NCBI GenBank assembly: GCA_018700055.1
Contig: JABISL010000005.1
Location: forward strand, 1 to 64,000
Source: a bacterium
Lineage (GTDB): Bacteria > Margulisbacteria > Marinamargulisbacteria > UBA817 > JABISL01
DNA: 64,000 bases
Reading direction: 5' to 3'
Within the stretch, counting starts at the first letter, position 1, and every line of letters starts with the position of its first letter. Below, piece by piece: positions 35,917 to 45,565 of this stretch. Both the position numbers and the translations under genes were made by a program. Under the pieces are notes generated by a model, which was not told the origin of the DNA, made no database searches, and was given only the letters and a program-made list of their open reading frames with translations.

Positions 35917-37551
35917 TCAAAACCCAGTCCCAAAGAAGTTAGAATCCAATCGAGGGCGAATACTAATCACCGCTTCAATGGTATGAGGCACCATTACTGG
36001 GAAAAAAGAAACTGAGGTCTGTATCCCTTGTGACACCCCATCGACGATCACATCGCTTATATAAAACATATTAGACTGCGGAGCGATCGTGTAACTCGCA
36101 GAGTCAAAAAACTGACGAAATGATAACGTGCCCGGTGGGGTAATAGCCCCCTGCCCCTCCCCACTGAGTGTCGTCGTAATATTATGCATTATGTTTTCAA
36201 ACGTAGCGCTAATCGTATGATCGCCTTGAACATTACTTAACGTCAAACTGGAAACCACCCCTTGGCTAACACCATCAACAAAAACATCCTTAATTTGAAA
36301 ATGGGTATCTGGCGTTATGGTTACGGTAAAATTATCGCCATGAGGAATATAGTTGTCCCCGACCGAAGATAACGTCCCATTTAATGATCCAGAAGCGATT
36401 GTAACTCTAGGGGCCTGGGCGAATACAGCACGTATCGTCCCATCACTAGTAATCTGAGCCATTGTATGTGGATTAACGCTACCAACCGGCACCCCATTCT
36501 CCTGAAACTCCGACAAATAGAATCCCAATGAAGGCGTTGCTGTATAAGTTGGCGTACTGTTCATAGGGTACTCTTGAACACCGCTAGGCGATATTCCGCC
36601 GCCATTATTTGACGATGCTGTAATACGGTATTCAATAATATCAACTGAAACCGTGGCAGTTAAAATCGGCGTTGGATCCCCGACACTCCCACCATACTCC
36701 ACCACGTACTTCCTCACAACGTTATGACCATTTAGTGGATAATCATTCCATTTGCCATTCGAATGAAAGTGACCATAATCTTCTCCCCCACTGTTATTCG
36801 GCTCACCACATCCGTTTGTACCTGGGTCCCAGTTATGATATCGCCCACTTACAGCTGCGCCATCAGTAGCGGCACACGACCCAGTGGTCGAATAAAAATG
36901 AAGTCCCGTTTCTGGCCCAGTCATCCATTTCCAAGTACCTTCACTTCCCGAATCCGAAGCGCCTAGCCAGCCTACACCACTAAGCTTCGATTTAACAAAA
37001 CTCATTTCTGTCGCTGAAGTCACTGTCACCAAATACCCCTTTAATCCATGATACGTCTTCAAAGCAGCGGCATTTTTCGCGGTGGTCCAATTAAGAAGAC
37101 TTCCATGATTTACAAACTGATAAAAATGGCCATTCTCGGGGTTAGGCAACGCAGCCCCCAAAGAGAAAAAAAATGACCGCGATCGATTAGTAGGGTTTGA
37201 ACTAGTATTTTTATATTGAACCGAGCGTAACTGAGCTTGATAATCGGCCCCACTCGCCGTCCCAGAAAAAGATAACACCCCGGTTGAAGAGTTATAGCTC
37301 CCTGTAATGCCAGCAACATTACTATATCCGAACCTATCCTCGCCGGAGGTAAACCCTGAGGAAATACTAACCTTTGCCCCATCCAAGGAAGTCGCCGTAA
37401 TCACAATCCCAGAATCAATGGTCTGAAATCCACTAGAGACCACATAATCCCCATTCGTAACTGAAACAGAAATAGTCTCGACGGCTCCAACAGGACTCAC
37501 AAACAGTCCCACTATAACAACCAACAATCCAAAACTAGATTTAATATTCAT
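35917..37551 (-). CDS. Exported C-type-lectin-domain protein, third of three paralogues
   Basis: Promoter-distal copy of a three-gene tandem. The ATG (37549-37551) opens a signal peptide (SSFGLLVVIVGLFVSPVGA). The order is: one cadherin-like module ending ALRSVQYKNTSSNP-type (matched by QAQLRSVQYKNTSSN), a C-type lectin-like domain (residues about 140-290; NGHFYQFVNHGSLLNWTTAK, GWLGASDSGSEGTWKWMTGP, GKWNDYPLNGHN), then three InlB-B-like repeat domains of about 65 residues each. It ends in DSNFFGTGF, shared by all three. About 544 aa; it has one N-terminal module where its siblings have two. Likely surface adhesins; the ligand is unknown. The start lies two bases after the stop of the upstream paralogue. 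Confidence 0.85.
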   Translation of the reverse strand: MNIKSSFGLLVVIVGLFVSPVGAVETISVSVTNGDYVVSSGFQTIDSGIVITATSLDGAKVSISSGFTSGEDRFGYSNVAGITGSYNSSTGVLSFSGTASGADYQAQLRSVQYKNTSSNPTNRSRSFFFSLGAALPNPENGHFYQFVNHGSLLNWTTAKNAAALKTYHGLKGYLVTVTSATEMSFVKSKLSGVGWLGASDSGSEGTWKWMTGPETGLHFYSTTGSCAATDGAAVSGRYHNWDPGTNGCGEPNNSGGEDYGHFHSNGKWNDYPLNGHNVVRKYVVEYGGSVGDPTPILTATVSVDIIEYRITASSNNGGGISPSGVQEYPMNSTPTYTATPSLGFYLSEFQENGVPVGSVNPHTMAQITSDGTIRAVFAQAPRVTIASGSLNGTLSSVGDNYIPHGDNFTVTITPDTHFQIKDVFVDGVSQGVVSSLTLSNVQGDHTISATFENIMHNITTTLSGEGQGAITPPGTLSFRQFFDSASYTIAPQSNMFYISDVIVDGVSQGIQTSVSFFPVMVPHTIEAVISIRPRLDSNFFGTGF

Positions 37552-37553
37552 AT

Positions 37554-39611
37554 TCAAAACCCAGTCCCAAAGAAGTTAGAATCTAATTGCGGCCGAGTAC
37601 TAATCACCGCTTCAATAGTGTGAGGACCCATTACCGCCCCAAAGTCAAAAAAGTCTACCTGACCTTGGCTAACCCCATCGACGATCACATCGGTAATAAA
37701 AAACATATTGGAGTCAGAGGCGATTGTATAACTTGCAGAATCAAAAGACTGACGATAGGTTGTCGCGCCAGGTGAGGAAATCGTACCCTGGCCATCCCCA
37801 CTCATCGTCGCAGTAATCGTATGCATAATATTCTCGAACGTAACGCTGATTGTATGATCTGCCTGAATATCATCAAACGTAAAACTATCCGCAGCGCCCT
37901 GAGGGGCCCCGTCAACAATTATCTCTGCCACTTGAAAATTAGGGATTGGTGTCATTGTATGTAAAGATGACGCCCCGGTAACATGGAAGACCGCCACATC
38001 TTGATTCGCCTGAAAAAACGTAAACCCTCCATTCGTGATTGAGCCATTAAAGCCACTATTAGCCGTCACATGGTAGTTGGTCACTTCGTAAACGACTGAT
38101 GCCGTCAAAATGTTAGGTGGATCCCCCGCCATTCCACCATATTCCACTACGTACGATTTCAAAGTTCCATGGGACTCCGTAATGTCATTCCACTTACCAC
38201 TTGAAAGCATATAGGCGTAGTGTTCACTTGAACTACAATTATCCGGGTTCCCATCATGCCAATTTGTATAAGAGCTATTAAACGATGAGCCCGTATTAGC
38301 AGTACACCCTCCCGTTAAAGACTGCACCGAAAACTGTATCCCAGATTCGGGACCCGAATCCCAACGCCACTCGCCTTCTACCACTGCATCTGATCCCCCC
38401 ATCCATCCGACGCCACCCAGTTTATCTTTGATAAATAAATTCTCAGTTTCAGTAGTAACCGTCGTCAAATACCCCTGCATCCCAAAATAAGCCTTCAAAT
38501 CAGCTTCAGCGACAGCCGCCGTCCAACTTATAGGGGACCCTTTATCAACAAACTCATAAAAGTGACCATTATCCGGATTAACATCCATACGGCCCAAGGA
38601 AAAAACAAATTCTCGTGTTTGAGGAACAAGGGTCGCTGAATTATTTTGATAAGCCACGGATCGAAGGACCGCTTGATACTGAGCCGCGGTACCCGTCCCA
38701 GTAAGGGATAATATCCCATCCGACCCATTATAGGCGCCCGAAATCCCCCCTCTTGGGGTGAATGAAAGAAAATCTCCCGCAATAAACCCGACAATACTAA
38801 CCTTGGCACCATCAAGAGAATCTGAAGAAACAACAATCCCAGGATCTACCACCTTGTTCCCAGTTCCCCGAATATACACCCCATCCGACACCGACGTAGT
38901 GATGGAAGAAAAAGGACTAAACTCAGCATGAATAATATGGTCACCAAACAAGTTATCATCCACACCAAACTGAAATGGATTGATGATCCCATACGAAGTC
39001 GAACTCGCATCAGAATGTGTAACCTGAACGTTTCGCAAATAAAACCCTGCGCTTGGAGTCATAGAGTAACTTGGGGAGCCAAGATATAACTGGTCAGACA
39101 CACCACTGGGAGAAATAGTCCCATTCGAGTCGGAAGTCGCCTCAACAGTAAGGTATCGCATATTAATATCTATACTCGTAGACGCAGCCCCTACAGAATA
39201 TATTAACGTTCGAGATAGGTTCCCAGGGTTCGTATTAAGGTTCTTATAATGAATTGACCGCATTACCTGCTCAAATTGCGCAACCGTCACTGGCAACCCA
39301 GAATCAAGAGTTATAGTAAATGTATTAACCCCCGACCCATCAGGATGGATAGCTGTTGTCGTAGAGTTTGCAATTGGTACGAAACCCAAAAAATCTTCCG
39401 CGGCATTATATGGAGATATCTCAACCGTAAACTCAGTCATTGAACTCGCTGAGATACTAATTCCTGGATCTACAATCTGATAAACCCCATTAGAAATAAG
39501 ATACTCTCTATTACTAATGGAGCGAGTTACCGAATCCGCATACGCCCCAGAAGAACCAAGTAACAGTCCCACGATAACAACCACCAATCCAAAACTAGAT
39601 TTAATATTCAT
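37554..39611 (-). CDS. Exported C-type-lectin-domain protein, second of three paralogues
   Basis: Middle copy, about 685 aa. It has a signal peptide (GLVVVIVGLLLGSSGAYA), two cadherin-like modules (the first ending IHYKNLNTNPGN, the second VAYQNNSATLVP) with an InlB-B-like repeat between them. Then comes a lectin domain (NGHFYEFVDKGSPISWTAAV, GWMGGSDAVVEGEWRW, SGKWNDITESHG) and three further repeat domains, ending DSNFFGTGF. The lectin WND motif in the calcium-binding strand and the four-cysteine pattern are visible. Reading from a TTG two codons earlier overlaps the previous stop; I prefer the ATG because it matches the start of the first paralogue. Confidence 0.85.
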   Translation of the reverse strand: MNIKSSFGLVVVIVGLLLGSSGAYADSVTRSISNREYLISNGVYQIVDPGISISASSMTEFTVEISPYNAAEDFLGFVPIANSTTTAIHPDGSGVNTFTITLDSGLPVTVAQFEQVMRSIHYKNLNTNPGNLSRTLIYSVGAASTSIDINMRYLTVEATSDSNGTISPSGVSDQLYLGSPSYSMTPSAGFYLRNVQVTHSDASSTSYGIINPFQFGVDDNLFGDHIIHAEFSPFSSITTSVSDGVYIRGTGNKVVDPGIVVSSDSLDGAKVSIVGFIAGDFLSFTPRGGISGAYNGSDGILSLTGTGTAAQYQAVLRSVAYQNNSATLVPQTREFVFSLGRMDVNPDNGHFYEFVDKGSPISWTAAVAEADLKAYFGMQGYLTTVTTETENLFIKDKLGGVGWMGGSDAVVEGEWRWDSGPESGIQFSVQSLTGGCTANTGSSFNSSYTNWHDGNPDNCSSSEHYAYMLSSGKWNDITESHGTLKSYVVEYGGMAGDPPNILTASVVYEVTNYHVTANSGFNGSITNGGFTFFQANQDVAVFHVTGASSLHTMTPIPNFQVAEIIVDGAPQGAADSFTFDDIQADHTISVTFENIMHTITATMSGDGQGTISSPGATTYRQSFDSASYTIASDSNMFFITDVIVDGVSQGQVDFFDFGAVMGPHTIEAVISTRPQLDSNFFGTGF

Positions 39612-39613
39612 AT

Positions 39614-41659
39614 TCAAAACCCAGTCCCAAAGAAGTTAGAATCCAGTTGAGGGCGAGTACTAATCACTGCCTCAATGGTATGAGGTGCCATCACAGGTCC
39701 AAAATCAAAAAAATCTATCTGACCTTGGCTCACCCCATCGACGATCACATCGGTAATAAAAAACATATTGGAGTCAGATGCAATCGTGTAACTCGCAGAA
39801 TCAATAGCCTGACGATACGTTGTTGCACCAGGCGAACTAATCGTGCCCTGGCCATCCCCACTAAGCGTCGCAGTAATCGTATGAACAATACGTTCGAACG
39901 TAACACTAATCGTGTGGTCATCATCAATATTACTGAAGACAAACCCAGAAACTGCGCCCTGGCTAACCCCATCCACAATTACATCCGCAACCTGAAAGTT
40001 AGCATCTGGCGTAATTGTATATACGGGCGAACTACCAGTGACAAAAAAAGTTGTCAGCCCTTGATCCGTTATGGATCCATTAGCACCACTTGAGGCTGTC
40101 ACATGATAATTGGTCACATCGAAATCAGTTGTCGCAATCAATGTGTGAGGCGGATCCCCTCCCATGCCACCATACTCCACTACATACGAATCTACCTGAC
40201 CCGCGTCATCCCGAACGTCATTCCACGACCCTTGTGAAGTAATAGTTGCATGATCCTCATTACAACTATTCGGTTCACCGCCAGACCAATTTATGTAATA
40301 CCCATCAACCACCCCGCCAAGGTTATTGCGACAATTACCCGTTATTGCCGCGCCAAAAAAATGCGCCCCCGTCTCGGGACCCGTTGCCCAACGCCATACG
40401 CCTTCTACAGCAACATCCGACGCCCCCATCCATGCGGTAGTACTCAATATGTTTTTAATAACGGCATTCTCCGGCTCCGACCTAATCGTTGCTAAATACC
40501 CCTGTATCCCAAAGTAATAATGCCTTGCAGATTCGGTATTCGCATCTGTCCAAGAGATACTCTCGCCCTTATCAATAACCTCATAAAAATGACCATTATC
40601 AGGATTTACATTCAAGTCTCCCAAAGAAAAAGAAACTTGTAGCTTTTGAGGAACCTTACTCGCTGAAGCATTACTAAAAAGCACCGATCGAAACACCGCT
40701 TGATACTCCGCCGCGGTCCCCAACCCTGTAAGAGACAAAATCCCCTTACTAACGTCATATGAGCCTGTAATCCCTCCCGTCGGTGTAAACGTAAGAACAT
40801 CCTCACCTGAATCAAACCCCGTTCCAATACTAACCTTGGCGGCGGTAATCGTTCCTGCAGACACCACAACCCCGGAGTCGACCACGTGAGGCGTAGTCCC
40901 ACGAATATATACCCCACTCGCCCCAGACGTAGTTATCGTTGCGAAAGGTTCAAATACAGCATGTAAAATCCGATCGCCATTTACTAGTACCGAAGGAAAT
41001 GTAAAAGGGTTTTCCATAAGGCCCAAAGACGACAAAGAAGCGCTATTCCCGGCAAAGTCCGAAAATATAATATCCTCCAAATAAAACCCTGCATCGGGAG
41101 TCATCGTATAAGTCGGAGTAGTAAACGCTACAGTATCAGTGTCTCCACTTGGTGAAATAGTCCCTCCAGCCGTAGACATCCCTCTAATTACAAGAAACCG
41201 CATCGGCTTCGTCACACTTACTGAAGTCGCAGCAGAAGCAGGCGGAGACGTCCCTAAAGAAAACAAAAAAGTTCGAGACATCGTTGCTGGGGACACATTA
41301 GAATTTTTATAGGCAATATTACGAAGCAGCTGCTCAAATTGAGCCACTGTCCCCGTTCCTGTAAACGTTGCTATATCACCATTAGCGTTAATACTGGCAG
41401 ATGAAAGAACTAAGCCTGGGACATTGTTAAAAGCAAAACTATCCTCACTTGCGTTAAACCCGTTTGTGATCTGGACTTTGACAGTGCTAACCGACGTTGC
41501 CGTGATACTAATGCCATCATCGATAGCCTGTGATGTCTGAGAGACAATATAAGGATCAATCGTAAATGAAGGGATTATCGAATCGGCATACGCCCCAACA
41601 GGGCTAAGTAATAGCCCAACTACAATCATCACCAATCCAAGACCCGATTTAATGTTCAT
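39614..41659 (-). CDS. Exported C-type-lectin-domain protein, first of three paralogues
   Basis: Promoter-proximal copy of 681 aa. Signal peptide (LGLVMIVVGLLLSPVGAYA), two cadherin-like modules flanking an InlB-B-like repeat, a C-type lectin domain (NGHFYEVIDKGESISWTDAN, AWMGASDVAVEGVWRWATGP, SQGSWNDVRDDAG) and further repeat domains with Y-x-I-T-PDANFQVADVIVDGVSQG, ending DSNFFGTGF. The architecture points to cell-surface carbohydrate or protein binding. AGGATAGG lies upstream of the ATG. The last 170 coding bases are almost identical to those of the second paralogue, so duplication or gene conversion is recent. Confidence 0.87.
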   Translation of the reverse strand: MNIKSGLGLVMIVVGLLLSPVGAYADSIIPSFTIDPYIVSQTSQAIDDGISITATSVSTVKVQITNGFNASEDSFAFNNVPGLVLSSASINANGDIATFTGTGTVAQFEQLLRNIAYKNSNVSPATMSRTFLFSLGTSPPASAATSVSVTKPMRFLVIRGMSTAGGTISPSGDTDTVAFTTPTYTMTPDAGFYLEDIIFSDFAGNSASLSSLGLMENPFTFPSVLVNGDRILHAVFEPFATITTSGASGVYIRGTTPHVVDSGVVVSAGTITAAKVSIGTGFDSGEDVLTFTPTGGITGSYDVSKGILSLTGLGTAAEYQAVFRSVLFSNASASKVPQKLQVSFSLGDLNVNPDNGHFYEVIDKGESISWTDANTESARHYYFGIQGYLATIRSEPENAVIKNILSTTAWMGASDVAVEGVWRWATGPETGAHFFGAAITGNCRNNLGGVVDGYYINWSGGEPNSCNEDHATITSQGSWNDVRDDAGQVDSYVVEYGGMGGDPPHTLIATTDFDVTNYHVTASSGANGSITDQGLTTFFVTGSSPVYTITPDANFQVADVIVDGVSQGAVSGFVFSNIDDDHTISVTFERIVHTITATLSGDGQGTISSPGATTYRQAIDSASYTIASDSNMFFITDVIVDGVSQGQIDFFDFGPVMAPHTIEAVISTRPQLDSNFFGTGF

Positions 41660-41773
41660 TTACACCTATCCTCAAGCAAACAGTCCTCACAGTTAAATTA
41701 TTCCCTTTTTAGGCAAGAAATAAACAAGTCCCCTTTCTCAAAATCTCTATAACCCGCTACACTAAAAGGTCTA

Positions 41774-42856
41774 ATGAAAATCAAATCCATTTTGTTATGT
41801 TTTTTCCTATGGGCAGTAATACTATTCCAACCCAGTTTCTCGATCACTTTGAACCAAAAAATTGGTCAATTATTAATGGTCGGATTTATCGGACAATACC
41901 CTTCTGAACCGTCTATCCAGCTACTACAAACCCACATCCTCAAAGGGGAATTGGGCGGGGTGCTCCTATTCAAACACAACATCGTATCCAAACAACAAAC
42001 AACAGATCTCCTCACCGCTCTAAAAAACACACCTTCTGACCTACCTCTATTCATTGCTGTTGACCAAGAAGGAGGCTATGTTCAGCGCCTAACTGAGCAA
42101 AAAGGATTCACGAAAGCCCCCAGCCCCCGCATTGTTGCGACAAGTTACAGTGATGAGGAAACCACTCACCTCTACGACACGATGGCAGAAGAACTAGCCG
42201 AAACAGGATTTAACCTCAACCTCGGCGCAATGGCTGACCTTAACCTCTATCCCAAGTCCCCTGTGATTGGAAAACTCAACCGAAGCTACTCCGCCAACCC
42301 CTATGTTGCCAGAAAAAACGCAGGACTAATGATTGATGCTCACAGAATCCACAAAGTCATTTGCGCCATAAAACATTACCCTGGCTATGGAAGTGCCCGA
42401 ATAGATCCCCATACCGACGCGCTCGACAGCAGTCTGTTTTGGTCGGTTATTGAACTTCTCCCTTTTCGTTGGCTAATCAAGGACAAACGAGCCGATATGA
42501 TTATGTCCGCCCATATCATGATCGACCATATTGATCGCCGTCACCCTGCATCCATGTCTGTAATACACCTCAGGCAAAACCTCCGTGGCAAAGAGCATTT
42601 CAAAGGCGTCGTGATTAGTGATGACCTCATGATGGGTGCCATCCAAAAAACCTATGGGTTTAAGGAAAGCATTATTCGCGCCATCCAAGCTGGGAATGAC
42701 GTCCTTATTTATGGCAATACCCATAAACGAAGTGGCGATCTCCCCCAACGGTTCCAAGCAATCGTTCGTGAGGCAATCAAACAAGGACGATTATCAGAAA
42801 CCCAAATCGAAACGGCCTATCGCCGCATCCTCAAACTCAAAAAAGCATATCTATGA
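41774..42856 (+). CDS. nagZ: Glycoside hydrolase family 3 beta-N-acetylhexosaminidase (NagZ-like)
   Basis: Predicted to remove N-acetylglucosamine from muropeptides or chitin-type sugars. The barrel shows FIAVDQEGGYVQRL near residue 95, the KH-x-PG-x-G segment near residue 197, DPHTDAL 7 residues later, and the nucleophile aspartate in GVVISDDLMMGAIQKTYG near 282. The usual KHFPGHGD is KHYPGYGS, losing the second histidine, while the D-x-H acid/base pair is kept. An N-terminal hydrophobic segment (ILLCFFLWAVILFQPSFS) implies export, unlike cytosolic NagZ. Length 360 aa is typical. The MFS gene overlaps its stop by four bases. Confidence 0.85.
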   Translation: MKIKSILLCFFLWAVILFQPSFSITLNQKIGQLLMVGFIGQYPSEPSIQLLQTHILKGELGGVLLFKHNIVSKQQTTDLLTALKNTPSDLPLFIAVDQEGGYVQRLTEQKGFTKAPSPRIVATSYSDEETTHLYDTMAEELAETGFNLNLGAMADLNLYPKSPVIGKLNRSYSANPYVARKNAGLMIDAHRIHKVICAIKHYPGYGSARIDPHTDALDSSLFWSVIELLPFRWLIKDKRADMIMSAHIMIDHIDRRHPASMSVIHLRQNLRGKEHFKGVVISDDLMMGAIQKTYGFKESIIRAIQAGNDVLIYGNTHKRSGDLPQRFQAIVREAIKQGRLSETQIETAYRRILKLKKAYL

Positions 42857-44091
42857 TCGCGCTTATCAAGAAATACCCGGCCCTCATTGGCTTCGGTATT
42901 TTTCAAATCGCATTTTCTGCCCCCGGCCAAACCTTTTTAATCGCCTTATTTGTCCCCTCACTCTACACTAGCTTGGGGATCAGTATCAGCCAGTTTGCTG
43001 GCATCTACTCCGTTGCAACCATCTGTGCGGCACTCTTACTCACGCCAATGGGGCCATTATTAGACAAGTGGCCACTGCCTCGTATCATTGGAATAAACAC
43101 GTTGGCAATGGCTGTGGGTTGTGGATTATTAGCCTCTGCAACCAACACCCTAATGCTTTTCGCTGCTTTTCTAATACTTCGACACTTTGGACAAGGTATA
43201 TTTTTACTTACAACCTCTACCGCTTTCACCAAGTGCTTTCAAAAAAACCGAGGAAAGGCCTTGGCTATATCTACACTCGGATTCTCACTTTCTGAAGCCA
43301 TATATCCCAGTTTAGCATTACTCTTATTAAGCACTCTAGAATGGCGCAACACTTATTGGTTTTTTGGCGCAATAACCATTGCGTTTATGTACCCTCTTTT
43401 ACGCTACTTACTGTCTAATGCCCAGATTAACACCCCCCATATTCTACCGGATGAAGCCACACCAAACACCCCGTCGACCACTACAAAAGCAATCCACCAA
43501 TACCGACTAAAAGACGCCCTAAGAGACCCTGCTTTTTATTTAATCCTAATCGCAAGCTCCATTCCTCCCGTCGTAATGACAGGGATTCTATTTCATCAAA
43601 AAGCCATTTTTGACTGGCATAATTGGCCCATACACTGGGCCGCAATTGGACTGGCAACCTACGCCGGAACAAAGGCCATCGGGGCATTAGTCATCGGCCC
43701 AATAATCGATAAAAAAGGACCGCTCTACCCCTTCATCAGTCTCATCCTCATGTTAGGTGCAGGAACCATTTTTATGGGCATTGGCGGCGCGACATGGACG
43801 GTTGCCATATACTTTGGACTCATCGGGGTTGCACTAGGCATATCTGCGCCTGTCAAAAACGTCATCTGGGCCAACCTATATGGAACTCAGCACATCGGTA
43901 GCATAAAAGGGTTCATTGCCACCTTCAGGAATGGGTTTACCGCCCTAGGACCGCTCCCTATTGCTCTAGCGATTGATCATGGCACGTCATTATCAAAGGT
44001 ATTAATCATCACAGGCATTGCCATACTAATACTAGCAATCATTCCGTATGCCGTAAGTCTAAAAGCCCCTAGAATAAACTTAACGCATTAG
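42853..44091 (+). CDS. Major facilitator superfamily transporter
   Basis: A 412 aa polytopic protein with about 12 hydrophobic segments and a central cytoplasmic loop near residues 195-215 (ILPDEATPNTPSTTTKAIHQ). The GPLLDKWPLPRIIG segment between TM2 and TM3 is the MFS motif-A region (G-x-x-x-D-K/R), and GPIIDKKGPLYPF is its second-half counterpart. The substrate is not readable; translational coupling to the GH3 hexosaminidase (ATGA overlap) suggests a sugar or muropeptide fragment. It ends one base before the convergent arsS-operon end. Confidence 0.85.
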   Translation: MIALIKKYPALIGFGIFQIAFSAPGQTFLIALFVPSLYTSLGISISQFAGIYSVATICAALLLTPMGPLLDKWPLPRIIGINTLAMAVGCGLLASATNTLMLFAAFLILRHFGQGIFLLTTSTAFTKCFQKNRGKALAISTLGFSLSEAIYPSLALLLLSTLEWRNTYWFFGAITIAFMYPLLRYLLSNAQINTPHILPDEATPNTPSTTTKAIHQYRLKDALRDPAFYLILIASSIPPVVMTGILFHQKAIFDWHNWPIHWAAIGLATYAGTKAIGALVIGPIIDKKGPLYPFISLILMLGAGTIFMGIGGATWTVAIYFGLIGVALGISAPVKNVIWANLYGTQHIGSIKGFIATFRNGFTALGPLPIALAIDHGTSLSKVLIITGIAILILAIIPYAVSLKAPRINLTH

Positions 44092-44092
44092 C

Positions 44093-45550
44093 CTATATCG
44101 TTACTTGGAAATATAGCGCTACCATCACGGAGACCATCGCCACAAAAGAGATTGCATGGATCGCAATATAGTTAACTGGGGTGAGGTGTGCGGGAATACG
44201 CTTCCGCATTTTGTTATAGGGAATCATTGCCACAGCACTTAGTAAGCCAAAGGTAAGAAACCACTGCGTTACCGGCTGAAAAACGGAATCTACCATAAAC
44301 TGATTAATCACCACTTGATAAACCGATTTACCGGCCAAAAGCCAAATCAGTGTCACGACAATAACACCCAATACAGCAGACAACAGAAACGGTTGAGTAT
44401 GAGACAAGTGTCGACCACGCCCCTCATCTTCCACGGCAATCTTCCAAAAACAAGAAATCCCAAATGCAATCACGACAAACAAAATATGTTGCAATCGATT
44501 CAAATCCACAACGGCATCATAAGCGGTTGCCGAGAATAGATGTGTTGCAATCGCAACTACAATAGTAATTCCAAAAACCAGGACAGGGATATCCAAAGGA
44601 AGCAAAGAGTAAAGGCGACGAGGCTGAACCTGCCAGACCTTTCTTAGTACATAATCTACCAAAACCAAACAAACAGGCACCATCACAACAAGCGCTGGAT
44701 GCGTGAGTTGAAAAAGAGGATTTCCTATGACCTGCAATGAATAAAGAATCAATGCGACCCTAAAATAAAAAGGCACTTGAGCAACTGGACGAATAATCGC
44801 CAAGACACTAGGCATTTGACTAATAAACAGACCTATTAACACCGCCCAAAAAGCAAAGCTAATATTCATATCCAGACTAAACTTATTCGCACTCAGAAAG
44901 CCTACCAATACAGATAAGACAAATAATGTAGCCACTCCTTGAGCCGCTTTTTTCAAGGAGACCTCACACGAAACAAAGCACGCCCCTAATCCCAAAGAGC
45001 AGACACTCCCAAAAAAGAACAACGACAAAAAGAGATTATAAGTCACCCGGTTTGTCTTGTTTACCAAGTCATCATAGTTAGATTTAATAGTTCGCCACTG
45101 GATCAAGCGAATCCCCATATCTCTATTTAAGCCCATGCGTTGAAATTCAAATCGCTTAGCCTCTGACTCCGCCTTTAATGCATGAACTCGTATCGCCATT
45201 TCAGTCCGCTGCGTGCTCCCAATACGCATCTGAATCTTCGATCGCTCCTGATCAGTCGGCGTATAGTAAAACGAATAGGACGGCGAAGTAGACCAATTAC
45301 GGGGCAATTGCACCATTCGAGACAGATAACCCATTAAAGAGTTATGAGGAACGAGTCGCCCTTCGAGTCTTTTCTTCGCTTGGTAATAAGCCAATGTTGG
45401 CACGGGATACACCAGTTCATTTGCTATGGTGGATTGATCCTTAATTACCCCTTTTTTGTGACCAATAATATGTGGAATTGCCATGAGAACAACAACACTT
45501 ATAATTAAGCCACTAACATAGACTCCCTTGATTTCCTTTGATAATTTCAT
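44093..45550 (-). CDS. Polytopic membrane protein of unknown function, last gene of the arsS operon
   Basis: No family recognised. About 485 aa: one N-terminal membrane helix (VSGLIISVVVLMAIPHIIG), a soluble region to about residue 165 that is basic and helical (RMGLNRDMGIRLIQWRT), then nine or ten hydrophobic helices to the C-terminus. The layout of one helix, an extracytoplasmic domain and a multi-helix bundle resembles sensor or transporter-associated membrane proteins but shows no known motif. The ATG at 45548-45550 is preferred to an adjacent TTG. It starts 15 bases after the FAD oxidoreductase stop, so it belongs to the arsenosugar-type operon and may handle its product. Confidence 0.75.
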   Translation of the reverse strand: MKLSKEIKGVYVSGLIISVVVLMAIPHIIGHKKGVIKDQSTIANELVYPVPTLAYYQAKKRLEGRLVPHNSLMGYLSRMVQLPRNWSTSPSYSFYYTPTDQERSKIQMRIGSTQRTEMAIRVHALKAESEAKRFEFQRMGLNRDMGIRLIQWRTIKSNYDDLVNKTNRVTYNLFLSLFFFGSVCSLGLGACFVSCEVSLKKAAQGVATLFVLSVLVGFLSANKFSLDMNISFAFWAVLIGLFISQMPSVLAIIRPVAQVPFYFRVALILYSLQVIGNPLFQLTHPALVVMVPVCLVLVDYVLRKVWQVQPRRLYSLLPLDIPVLVFGITIVVAIATHLFSATAYDAVVDLNRLQHILFVVIAFGISCFWKIAVEDEGRGRHLSHTQPFLLSAVLGVIVVTLIWLLAGKSVYQVVINQFMVDSVFQPVTQWFLTFGLLSAVAMIPYNKMRKRIPAHLTPVNYIAIHAISFVAMVSVMVALYFQVTI

Positions 45551-45565
45551 CAAGTCTATTATCGA

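Noticed and set aside
35917-41659. Diversity-generating retroelement acting on the lectin domains
   Set aside because: C-type lectin folds are typical targets, but there is no reverse transcriptase, template repeat or accessory gene nearby.
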